From: JAVBWI01 sp036677445
GTDB lineage: Bacteria; Bacillota; Clostridia; Christensenellales; CAG-138
Direction of reading: 5' to 3'
DNA length: 64,000 nucleotides
NCBI GenBank assembly: GCA_036677445.1
Contig: JAVBWI010000006.1
Span: 372,001 to 436,000 of the forward strand
The notes under the pieces were generated by a model. That model made no database searches and had not been told where the DNA came from. It saw nothing but the letters and a program-made list of their open reading frames with translations. The stretch's first letter is position 1. The number at the start of each line of letters is the position of its first letter. Below are positions 43,206-50,919 of the stretch, one piece after another. A program made the position numbers and the translations under genes.

Positions 43206-44696
43206 TTACGGGTAAAATGAATAGATGCGTGCGGCGGACAGCGTCATTTGTTTCAGAACAGAAACCAAAAAGTCGATTTCACTTGCCGTATTGTATACTG
43301 CCAAGGAAACGCGGACGGTGTTTTCCTGGCCAAAATTCCTCAGAATCGGCTGCGCGCAGTGATGGCCGGTGCGAACCGCTATCCCTTCCTTATTCAGCGC
43401 TGCGCCTGCTTCTTCAGGAGAGATATTTTTTAGCACAAACGGCAGAATACTCGTCCTGTCTTTTGCGGCGCCTATCAACGTTAACCCGTTGACCGACCGC
43501 AACGCTTCTTCCCCATGCGTATAGAGCCGATGTTCATATTCCGATATACGCGGTAATCCAATACGGGTTATATAATCCAACGCTGCGCCCAACCCGATGG
43601 CATCCGCGATGCTCCCCGTGCCCGCCTCGAACCGATGGGGCGGCTTTTTGTAGGATGTTTTTTCAAAGGTGACGTCCGCTATCATGCTGCCGCCACCCTG
43701 ATAAGGCTGCATAGAATCCAGAAACGCAGCTTTTGCATACAATACGCCTATACCCGTAGGCCCGAATACCTTGTGGCCGGAGAACACATAAAAATCGCAA
43801 TCCAGTTCCTGTACGTCCACCTTTCGATGTGCGGCCGCCTGCGCTCCGTCTATGAGTACCTTCGCGCCATATCGATGGGCCAAATGCACCATTTCGGCCG
43901 CGGGGGTCAGCGTTCCAATGGCATTGGAAACATGCGTGAAGGCCACGATCTTCGTCTTTGCACTCAACTGGTTTTTATATTCGTATAAATTGACCTGGCC
44001 GCTCTCGTCTACCGGGATCACTTTTATTTTGGCTCCCGTTCTTGCGCAAACCATCTGCCACGGCACGATATTGGCGTGATGCTCGAGCAATGTAAGCAGT
44101 ATCTCGTCATCCCCGGAAAGCGTATACAAACCATACGACTGTGCCACAAGGTTAATTCCCTCGGTGGTGCCGCGAACAAACACGATCTCATCAGGGCTTG
44201 CCGCATGCAGGAAGGCAGCGGCTTTTGCCCTGGCACCTTCATAGGCGTCGGTGGTTCGTGCCGCGAGCGTATGGGCGGCGCGATGGACGTTTGAGTTTTC
44301 ATGCTCATAGAAGAACTTCAGGCGGTCGATGACGCTCCTGGGTTTCTGCGTCGTTGCCGCGTTATCAAACCATACCAAATTTTTGCCGTCTATTTTTTCA
44401 AACAGAATGGGGAAATCCCTTCGGATAGCGTTTACGTCCGGCCAATGTTCCGCCGGCAGGAAATTCGGTATGTCCAGCCCGGACAGCACCGGTTGAAAAT
44501 CCGTAAAATCCTTTGTATGGCACGCCAGCGGAGAAGGCGGGAAATCCGGCCGCAAAGCATCTCTTTGCGGATAGAACTCGGAAAAATATTCCCGTGTGAG
44601 CGGCATAAGAATATCCTTCATTACAGACTGGTACGGGTCGGCGCAGAATCCTTCCGGTATTCCGTATTCCTTTGCATCATGGCTATTTGTAATCAT
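43206..44696 (-). CDS. SufS-like cysteine desulfurase, family 2A encapsulin cargo
   Basis: A 496-residue PLP enzyme that should release sulfane sulfur from L-cysteine. The catalytic domain starts near residue 89 (NAIRRDFPIL) and is SufS-like: FDNAATTQKP, the PLP lysine K309 in FSGHKVFGPTG and the catalytic C447 in RTGHHCAQP. Residues 1-88 are an extra Pro-rich, Phe/Tyr-rich extension (DILMPLTREYFSEFYP, LSGLDIPNFLPAEHWP) absent from ordinary SufS, as in cargo of SrpI-type encapsulins. ATG 44696 overlaps the shell gene stop by 14 nt, implying translational coupling. A longer in-frame start at 44738 is less likely. Confidence 0.88.
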   Translation of the reverse strand: MITNSHDAKEYGIPEGFCADPYQSVMKDILMPLTREYFSEFYPQRDALRPDFPPSPLACHTKDFTDFQPVLSGLDIPNFLPAEHWPDVNAIRRDFPILFEKIDGKNLVWFDNAATTQKPRSVIDRLKFFYEHENSNVHRAAHTLAARTTDAYEGARAKAAAFLHAASPDEIVFVRGTTEGINLVAQSYGLYTLSGDDEILLTLLEHHANIVPWQMVCARTGAKIKVIPVDESGQVNLYEYKNQLSAKTKIVAFTHVSNAIGTLTPAAEMVHLAHRYGAKVLIDGAQAAAHRKVDVQELDCDFYVFSGHKVFGPTGIGVLYAKAAFLDSMQPYQGGGSMIADVTFEKTSYKKPPHRFEAGTGSIADAIGLGAALDYITRIGLPRISEYEHRLYTHGEEALRSVNGLTLIGAAKDRTSILPFVLKNISPEEAGAALNKEGIAVRTGHHCAQPILRNFGQENTVRVSLAVYNTASEIDFLVSVLKQMTLSAARIYSFYP

Positions 44697-45624
44697 AGTA
44701 GTGCCCAATATCCACATTTTCGAGAACGGCAATCGCATCTTCCGTCAATATGGCGGCGGAGCAATAAATGGAAAGCAGGTATAACCCAATTCCCCGGTTG
44801 TCAATGCCCATGAACCGTACCGACAGGCCCATGGATTGCTCACCGGGCAAACCCGCTTGATAAAGCCCGATCACGCCTTGTTTTTTCTCCCCGCTGCGTA
44901 TGAGCAGGATGTTGGTTTTTCCGCCTTTCTCCTTAGGTTTTTTTGAACCGTCTACCAGAAGCTTGTCCGTAGGTATCAGAGGAATGCCGCGCCACGTTAT
45001 AAACGGGGACCCGTAGAGATGAACGACGACGGGCGGTACGCCGCGCCGGGTGCATTCACGGCCAAAAGCGGCGATTGCCGCAGGATGCGCAAGAAAGAAG
45101 GAAGGTTCCTTCCATACCTTTACAATCAATTCATCCAAATCGTCCGGCGTCGGATACCCGGTGCGGGATTGGATTCTTTGAGAAGCATCGATGTTTTTCA
45201 GCAAACCGTAATCTTCGCTGTTGATTATCAGGCTTTCCTGCTGCTCTTTAATGCTTTCCATGCCCAGGCGAAGCTGTTCCTTGATCTGATCGTACGGCTT
45301 GCTGTATATATCCGATACGCGGGTACCGATCTTTACAATGGAAGACACGGAGGTAAGCACATATTCCCGCGGATGCGGTTCATAATCTATAAACCCTTCG
45401 GGAATATCGGCGCTGTTTACCTGGGAACAAAGTATATCCAGCGATTCCTCGCCTTCTTTCGCTACCTTGTTCAGACGAAAAATGCCGGTATCCAGCTGCT
45501 TCCATTCCAAAAATTTTGACATCCAACGGGGCGTGATGGAAGTAAATTGGGGAGCGGTTTTTTCAACGTCCGCAAGCTGATATGCGCACCGCGCCGATAG
45601 GGCCTTGTTTTCCTGATCCGACAT
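44683..45624 (-). CDS. Family 2A encapsulin shell protein (SrpI-like)
   Basis: A 313-residue HK97-fold shell protein of the SrpI type without a cyclic-nucleotide-binding insert. Family features: ARCAYQLADVEKTAPQFTSI and TPRWMSKFLEW at the N-terminal arm; HPREYVLTSVSSIVKIGTRV before the E-loop; PSFFLAHPAAIAAFGRECTR, LYGSPFITWRGIPLIPTDKL; and QGVIGLYQAGLPGEQSMG, LSVRFMGIDNRGIG, YCSAAILTEDAIAVLENVDI near the end. It should self-assemble into an icosahedral protein shell in the cytoplasm around the desulfurase. AAGGAG precedes ATG 45624. It heads a two-gene operon. Confidence 0.88.
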   Translation of the reverse strand: MSDQENKALSARCAYQLADVEKTAPQFTSITPRWMSKFLEWKQLDTGIFRLNKVAKEGEESLDILCSQVNSADIPEGFIDYEPHPREYVLTSVSSIVKIGTRVSDIYSKPYDQIKEQLRLGMESIKEQQESLIINSEDYGLLKNIDASQRIQSRTGYPTPDDLDELIVKVWKEPSFFLAHPAAIAAFGRECTRRGVPPVVVHLYGSPFITWRGIPLIPTDKLLVDGSKKPKEKGGKTNILLIRSGEKKQGVIGLYQAGLPGEQSMGLSVRFMGIDNRGIGLYLLSIYCSAAILTEDAIAVLENVDIGHYYDYK

Positions 45625-45756
45625 TTTTTCTCTCCTTCACCTCAAACGATAATACTTGTTTCCCCATTTCGGAATTCTTCTATGCAATAAATCCCGGCTG
45701 AAAAATCTGATTGGTACGAATGTGCGCAGAGCCCGCGCAAAGTGCTGCCGAAGCAC

Positions 45757-45780
45757 AAAAAGTCCGGCAATGCGGACTTT
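45757..45780 (-). terminator. Terminator of the Csp-like subtilase gene
   Basis: On the minus strand an 8-bp stem AAAGTCCG (plus arms 45759-45766 and 45773-45780), 6-nt loop, runs into TTTTT. It lies 39 nt past the subtilase stop and separates it from the encapsulin operon. Confidence 0.85.
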
Positions 45781-45819
45781 ATACAAATCGCCGTGTTAAC
45801 GGCTTGGATAAAACGCCGT

Positions 45820-47526
45820 TTATACTTCGCGCATCAGGTTGAAGCTTTGCAGCAGGTTCAATCGCCCATAGCCCCACTGGGCGTTGGGGTAGGCGACGGT
45901 ATCCGAACGGCTGCACCCGCGTATTAAGTACGCCCGTATCTGGTACGTGCTGATGGCCGTATCATTGCCTTCTACAATCCCCCATTGCAGCAGCAGTGCG
46001 CATGCACCCGTCGTAATTGCCGCCGCCGCGCTCGTTCCGTCCATCGTACCGTAACCGGAGGGATATAAGCCGACCACGTTCACGCCCGGCGCAACCAGAT
46101 CCGGCGACATCATCGGCAGCCTCGTGGGACCCCAGGACGTCCTGACATACAGGCTGTTGTTATTGTGGTTATAGGCGCCTACGGTGATCGTGTCGATCGC
46201 AGTAGCCGGAACCACAATCGTATAATAGGGCGTGGGCGTCATAAATTCCACCGTCGGCGATACGAAACCCGTAAGCGGCAGCCACGCATGATATGTCCCG
46301 TCGAGCAGAATGTCGGCATGTACGATCACCGTCCAAATTCCCGGCGTGGCATCCATCAGGCTGACCACAGTAAGCTGCCCGCCGCTCTTTTCCACCGGAA
46401 AATGGTATTGCACGGCCACTGTCGTACGCTCCAGGACAAGCCTTACGGTGGTAACGCTTCCCGTCTTCGCCGGTACCCGCCCCACCATTTCCCCCGTTGG
46501 GGAGCGTACCGCAACAGACAGCCTGTCGGGAGCGTTGCTCCATATGCCGACGAGAAAGCTGCCTGCGTTTTCGCCCACGCGGATATCAATGTTTTGGTTT
46601 TCGCCCGCGGCAGTAAGCTTGCCCTGCGTATGGTGGCGCGCCTGGCTTTCATTTCCGGCCGCCATGCAAATACATACGCCGCGCAGATTGGCAGCGTCGC
46701 CTAAATACTCCTCTACCACACTGAACCCGTCATGGCTGCCAAACGTAGTGCCCAGGCCAATACAAATCGCAACAGGCCGATCCAGTTCCCTGGCCTTTCG
46801 CAGGATATATTCCACGCCCACCATCAGCGCGATGCTTTCATACGCGTTTTCCTGATTCGGCGGCACCACAAACAGATCCCTGTAAAACGGCCGCGCGGTT
46901 TTGAGCTTCACTACGATCAGCTCCGCTTCGGGCGCCGCGCCAACATTCGCGCCCACCCGCCGCCCGGCGGCAAGGGAGGCCAGAAATGTCCCGTGCCCTA
47001 CCGTATCCTGTTGCGGAACAATATCATACGGATTTTCGGACTGCAGGGCTTCGTTGATTTGTGCGTTGGTATACTCCGCACCTACAAAAAAGCCTTCCGG
47101 CGTATTGCCCCTTACCGACTGATCATAAATATACTGTATTTTGCTGGTGCCATCCTCATAGATAAACGCTTGCTGTGTGTAATCAATGCCGGTATCCACA
47201 ATGCCGACCAATACGCCCCTGCCGCGAAGGTCAAGGTACGGCTGTTCCTGCACCTGCAGGATACCCGAAGATTCAAACGCCACCGTATCCAGCAGGCCCA
47301 TTACCAATGGAATGAAACCGACAAAGCTTGTACCCAAACCCCTCTGTATGTTGCCGAGTTCACTGCGGTCCGCATACAGTACCACAAATTGCCCCCCGAG
47401 TTCCTGCGTAACGACAATCTGCGGATTCTCCCGGAGGAATTTTGTTAAGTACTCCGTGCGCCGTACGACTAAATCCAGTGTGGTGGGCGCGTCAATGAAT
47501 TCCGCCAATGCGGGATCAATGGCCAT
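45820..47526 (-). CDS. S8 family serine peptidase, Csp-like (clostridial germination protease type)
   Basis: A 568-residue subtilase with an N-terminal propeptide-like region (about 1-95) and an intact triad: Asp in VGIVDTGIDYTQQ, His in DTVGHGTFLASLAAGR, Ser in GTMDGTSAAAAI, with the oxyanion Asn in MAAGNES. A beta-rich insertion lies between the His and Ser halves (about 320-450), as in the jelly-roll-bearing Csp proteases that activate the cortex lytic enzyme SleC during germination of clostridial spores. No signal peptide. AGGAGG lies 6-7 nt before ATG 47526. The closeness of spore genes supports the Csp reading; a general cytoplasmic subtilase is the alternative. Confidence 0.78.
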   Translation of the reverse strand: MAIDPALAEFIDAPTTLDLVVRRTEYLTKFLRENPQIVVTQELGGQFVVLYADRSELGNIQRGLGTSFVGFIPLVMGLLDTVAFESSGILQVQEQPYLDLRGRGVLVGIVDTGIDYTQQAFIYEDGTSKIQYIYDQSVRGNTPEGFFVGAEYTNAQINEALQSENPYDIVPQQDTVGHGTFLASLAAGRRVGANVGAAPEAELIVVKLKTARPFYRDLFVVPPNQENAYESIALMVGVEYILRKARELDRPVAICIGLGTTFGSHDGFSVVEEYLGDAANLRGVCICMAAGNESQARHHTQGKLTAAGENQNIDIRVGENAGSFLVGIWSNAPDRLSVAVRSPTGEMVGRVPAKTGSVTTVRLVLERTTVAVQYHFPVEKSGGQLTVVSLMDATPGIWTVIVHADILLDGTYHAWLPLTGFVSPTVEFMTPTPYYTIVVPATAIDTITVGAYNHNNNSLYVRTSWGPTRLPMMSPDLVAPGVNVVGLYPSGYGTMDGTSAAAAITTGACALLLQWGIVEGNDTAISTYQIRAYLIRGCSRSDTVAYPNAQWGYGRLNLLQSFNLMREV

Positions 47527-47809
47527 GTCGTTCCTCCTCCTCATAACTTTTCATCCGTTTATCCGGGGTCATGCCGCCGTGCTGAGCCGACAGGTAAATG
47601 TGGGCGCTTATTTGCCTATAATTATGATGGCTGCGGCATTTAAATACTTTCGGAGGTTACTGCAATCTTTGTATGAGCGGATTTTCAGCAAACTGTTCTG
47701 ACCATACGGCCAAGAACAGGTGGACAAACATTTCATCAACCGTTACAATCTAAGAAAAGATACTACCCAAGCAGATGGTTTTGAGAATAAGAAGCGAGGA
47801 GTTTGCATC

Positions 47810-48862
47810 ATGAAGGTATTGATTATCAACCCGGGAGCTACATCCACCAAAATAGCAGTTTTTGATGAGGAAAATGAGATTTTCAAAAAGACGATTGAGC
47901 ATGCGATAGAAGATCTCGCCCCCTTTGACAGCGTGATCGGCCAGCGCGAATACCGCAAGAACATCATTCTGCAATCCCTCACCGAGAATGGCTATGCCAT
48001 GTCCGATTTTCAGGCGGTCTGCGGGCGCGGCGGCCTGCTCAGGCACATTCCTTCGGGTACCTATGCCGTAAACGATCAGGTGGTACGGGACGTTGAGGCT
48101 GCAGCATTCGGCGAACACGCCAGCAATTTAGGCGCGCTGCTCGCAAAAGAGCTTGGCGATACCGTGGGTATCCCTTCCTTCTTTGTCGACCCCGTATGTA
48201 CTGATGAGCTTACCGATATCGCACGCGTGACAGGCTTGAAAGGTATGGAACGTGAAAGTTTCTTCCACGCGCTCAACCATAAGAGCATGGCGCGCAAAGC
48301 GGCGCGGCAAATGGGTAAAGCCTATGAGGAAGTTAATCTCATTGTCGTGCACATGGGCGGCGGCGTTTCAGTAGGCGCACACCAAAAGGGAAGGGTTGTC
48401 GATAACTACAACGTGCGCGATGAAGGCGCATTCTCTTTGGACAGAGGCGGTTCCATTCCCACCCACCAACTCATCAATCTTTGTTATTCCGGCAAAACCA
48501 AGCAGGAAGTAAAAAGACTTGTTACCAGCCAGGCGGGCGTCTTCTCCTACCTTGGCACACGGGATTTCCGCGAAGTGGAAAACAGAGCGCTTTCGGGCGA
48601 CGCGGAGGCAAAGCTGGTTGCGGACGCGATGATATACCAGCTCTGCAAGGATATGGGGGCAATGGCGGCAGTGCTGCGCTATGACGTGGATGCCATTGTT
48701 CTCACCGGCGGCATGGCCAACAGCAAGTGGTTATGCGGTGAAATCCAAGGCTATATGAGCAAGCTGTGTCCCATACTCGTGCTTGCGGGCGAGGAGGAAA
48801 TGCGCAGTCTCGCCGAAGGCGCTTTCAGGGTGCTGCACGGCGAGCCCGCCAAAACATATTGA
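47810..48862 (+). CDS. buk: Butyrate kinase-family acid kinase
   Basis: A 350-residue ASKHA-fold kinase that interconverts butyryl phosphate and butyrate with ADP/ATP. It has NPGATSTKIAVFD, CGRGGLLRHIPSG, HALNHKSMARKAA, VHMGGGVSVGAHQKGRVVDN and AIVLTGGMA, in the Buk order. GAGGAG lies about 8 nt before ATG 47810; the frame is open upstream but without a better start. No phosphotransbutyrylase gene is adjacent, so it may act on branched or other short-chain acyl phosphates. Followed by a strong terminator. Confidence 0.9.
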   Translation: MKVLIINPGATSTKIAVFDEENEIFKKTIEHAIEDLAPFDSVIGQREYRKNIILQSLTENGYAMSDFQAVCGRGGLLRHIPSGTYAVNDQVVRDVEAAAFGEHASNLGALLAKELGDTVGIPSFFVDPVCTDELTDIARVTGLKGMERESFFHALNHKSMARKAARQMGKAYEEVNLIVVHMGGGVSVGAHQKGRVVDNYNVRDEGAFSLDRGGSIPTHQLINLCYSGKTKQEVKRLVTSQAGVFSYLGTRDFREVENRALSGDAEAKLVADAMIYQLCKDMGAMAAVLRYDVDAIVLTGGMANSKWLCGEIQGYMSKLCPILVLAGEEEMRSLAEGAFRVLHGEPAKTY

Positions 48863-48905
48863 GAAGAAATCACACCATGTAAATACGTCAAGTATACTCT
48901 TTGCA

Positions 48906-48938
48906 ATGGAAAAGCCCGGAACTACCGGGCTTTTCCAT
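48906..48938. terminator. Bidirectional terminator between buk and the hydrogenase operon
   Basis: A 14-bp stem (ATGGAAAAGCCCGG, 48906-48919 with 48925-48938), loop AACTA. The stem itself contains AAAA/TTTT runs, so it reads as a terminator on both strands: for buk (+) and for the nine-gene hydrogenase operon (-). Confidence 0.88.
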
Positions 48939-48971
48939 GTGGCGGAGTTTTGGGCGTCATTTGGATGTATT

Positions 48972-49220
48972 CTAATTCTTCAGTACAGGCAGCACGGTGG
49001 ATTTGAAAAATGCACACGCTGTTTCCGGGGACACACTGTACAACGCATCCAGAAACGAAACAGAAACGCCGCATTCGCATTGCTTCATGCAGAACTGAGA
49101 TTGAATTTCCACCTGCCCGTGAAGGGAGTATTCCTCCACCAACTGCAAAAATGCCTGCAATACATTGTAAGAGCCTTTCAGATGACAGGAACTTCCAATG
49201 CAAACCTTCAATTCCAGCAT
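48972..49220 (-). CDS. Small thioredoxin-fold [2Fe-2S] protein (NuoE C-domain-like)
   Basis: An 82-residue protein starting MLELKVCIGSSCHLKGS. Cysteines in CIGSSC and in FCMKQC (C-x4-C and C-x3-C) match the [2Fe-2S] site of the thioredoxin-like NuoE/HndA C-terminal domain. AAAGGAG precedes ATG 49220, directly after hydA. It is a close relative of the gene at 56215, and the two bracket the hydrogenase operon. It likely acts as a small electron carrier or accessory for the hydrogenase; the role is inferred. Confidence 0.8.
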   Translation of the reverse strand: MLELKVCIGSSCHLKGSYNVLQAFLQLVEEYSLHGQVEIQSQFCMKQCECGVSVSFLDALYSVSPETACAFFKSTVLPVLKN

Positions 49221-49221
49221 A

Positions 49222-50916
49222 TCAGTTCTCCTTTTCCGACACATAATGTACGTGCAGCAGTTCGTGTACCCTGCCTTTGAGCAGGCCGTTGTACAGCGCC
49301 ATCATCAGCGGGTTTTCTTCGGACCGTTTGATGCTGCACAATTTATCCGTCGCATACAGCCCCTGGCCCCTGCTTTCTTTTTCCAATTCGGAAACGAAGG
49401 GTTGCCCCGCCCCGCTCACGCATCCGCCCGGGCAGGCCATGATCTCCACAAAATCATAGTGCGCGCCCGCTTTCATTTTTTCAATCAGGTGTTCGGTGTT
49501 TTTTAGGCCGCTGACGACGGCGATGCGCACCTCGCGTTCGCCGTACAGTACAGTGGTTTCCTTCACCCCCTGCATGCCGCGCACGCCCTGGAAGCGTATG
49601 GATTGCAACGCCGTCGCCGTTTTTTCCGCGCTGATGCGGCGCAGCACGGCCTCCGTCACGCCGCCGGTCACGCCGAAGATCAGCCCCGCACCGGTCATGG
49701 CCCCAAAAGGCATATCCACGGCCTCGGGTTCCAGCTCCTGAAATACAATGCCGGATTCCTTGATCATCTGAATGAGCTCCTGTGTGGTGAGCACATAGTC
49801 GACCTGCGGCACGCCGCCGCGGCGGAACTCATCGCGCGCCGCTTCATACTTTTTGGCCGTGCAGGGCATTACGGCCACATGCACCACGCGGCGGCTGGAA
49901 GTGCCGTACTGCTCCTTAATGAGCGACCCGAACATTTGCATGGGCGAGCGGCAGGTGGAGATGTTGCCGAGCAGCTCCGGATGGTTCAGCTCGCAATAGC
50001 GTACCCAAGCCGGGCAGCAGGAAGTGAAAAGCGGCAGTTTTTCGCCGTTTTCCAGCCGCTGTATCAATTCGTTCGCTTCCTCCAACACGGTAAGGTCCGC
50101 GCCCGTGGAGGTATCGAATATCTCGTCGAACCCCATGCGGCGCAGCGCGGCAACGATCATGCCCATGCCGTTTTCGCCGTCCGAAAGCCCCAGCTCGCGG
50201 CCAAGCGCCACGCGCACGGCGGGCGCGATCTGCACGACCACCTTAGTTTGCTTATCGTCGAGCGCCTGCCAGACATGGTGCGAATCGTCCCGGACGACGA
50301 TCGCGCCGGTGGGGCATACCGCCGCGCATTGCCCGCAGCCAACGCAGTTGGAGGCGGCGATGGGCTCGTCGAACGCGGTGCTGATGATCATTTTCGAGCC
50401 GCGGTGCGCAAAATCGATCGCGCCGACGTTTTGGATCTCCTTGCACATGCGCACGCAGTCGCCGCAGAGTATGCACTTGTTGCGGTCGCGCGTGATGCAC
50501 GGCGATGACGCGTCGATGTGCGGTTTTTCCGCCGTATTGGGGAAGCGCACGTTTTCAATATGAAAGCGCATGGCAAGGTCCTGCAGCTTGCATTTGCCAT
50601 TGTTGCCGCAGGTGGTGCAATCCCGGCAGTGGTTTGCGAGCAGCAGCTCCAATATCATTTTTCTGTGCCTGCGCAGACGCTCTGTATTGGTTTTGATCTG
50701 CATACCGGGTTTGGGCGGCGTAGAGCACGCCGCTTCCAGCCCGCCCCACTGGTTTTCCACCATGCACATACGGCACGCGCCATATATGGAAAGCTCCGAA
50801 TGGTAGCAGAATGTCGGCAGCTTGATGCCCGCTTTGCGGATAAGCTGCAAAAGGTTTTGTTCCCCGTTGATCTCAACGGGCATGTCGTCTATCGTCAAAT
50901 ATGCTTTCTGTTCCAT
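49222..50916 (-). CDS. [FeFe] hydrogenase catalytic subunit (HndD/HydA-like)
   Basis: A 564-residue group A [FeFe] hydrogenase that makes or consumes H2. In order: N-terminal [2Fe-2S] domain (FCYHSELSIYGACRMC, AACSTP), the His-ligated cluster motif HCRDCTTCGNNGKC, two [4Fe-4S] motifs (CILCGDCVRMC, CVGCGQCAAVCP), then H-cluster signatures L1 TSCCPAW, L2 MPCTAKKYE and L3 MACPGGCVSGAGQP. All cluster-binding cysteines are present. It starts 3 nt after the HndC-like gene. With HndA- and HndC-like subunits it forms an NAD(P)-linked, probably electron-bifurcating enzyme. Confidence 0.95.
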   Translation of the reverse strand: MEQKAYLTIDDMPVEINGEQNLLQLIRKAGIKLPTFCYHSELSIYGACRMCMVENQWGGLEAACSTPPKPGMQIKTNTERLRRHRKMILELLLANHCRDCTTCGNNGKCKLQDLAMRFHIENVRFPNTAEKPHIDASSPCITRDRNKCILCGDCVRMCKEIQNVGAIDFAHRGSKMIISTAFDEPIAASNCVGCGQCAAVCPTGAIVVRDDSHHVWQALDDKQTKVVVQIAPAVRVALGRELGLSDGENGMGMIVAALRRMGFDEIFDTSTGADLTVLEEANELIQRLENGEKLPLFTSCCPAWVRYCELNHPELLGNISTCRSPMQMFGSLIKEQYGTSSRRVVHVAVMPCTAKKYEAARDEFRRGGVPQVDYVLTTQELIQMIKESGIVFQELEPEAVDMPFGAMTGAGLIFGVTGGVTEAVLRRISAEKTATALQSIRFQGVRGMQGVKETTVLYGEREVRIAVVSGLKNTEHLIEKMKAGAHYDFVEIMACPGGCVSGAGQPFVSELEKESRGQGLYATDKLCSIKRSEENPLMMALYNGLLKGRVHELLHVHYVSEKEN

Positions 50917-50919
50917 ACT

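Noticed and set aside
43206..44738. Cysteine desulfurase start at ATG 44738
   Set aside because: It would add 14 residues encoded entirely inside the shell gene and has no ribosome-binding site. ATG 44696, overlapping the stop, gives the more natural coupled start.
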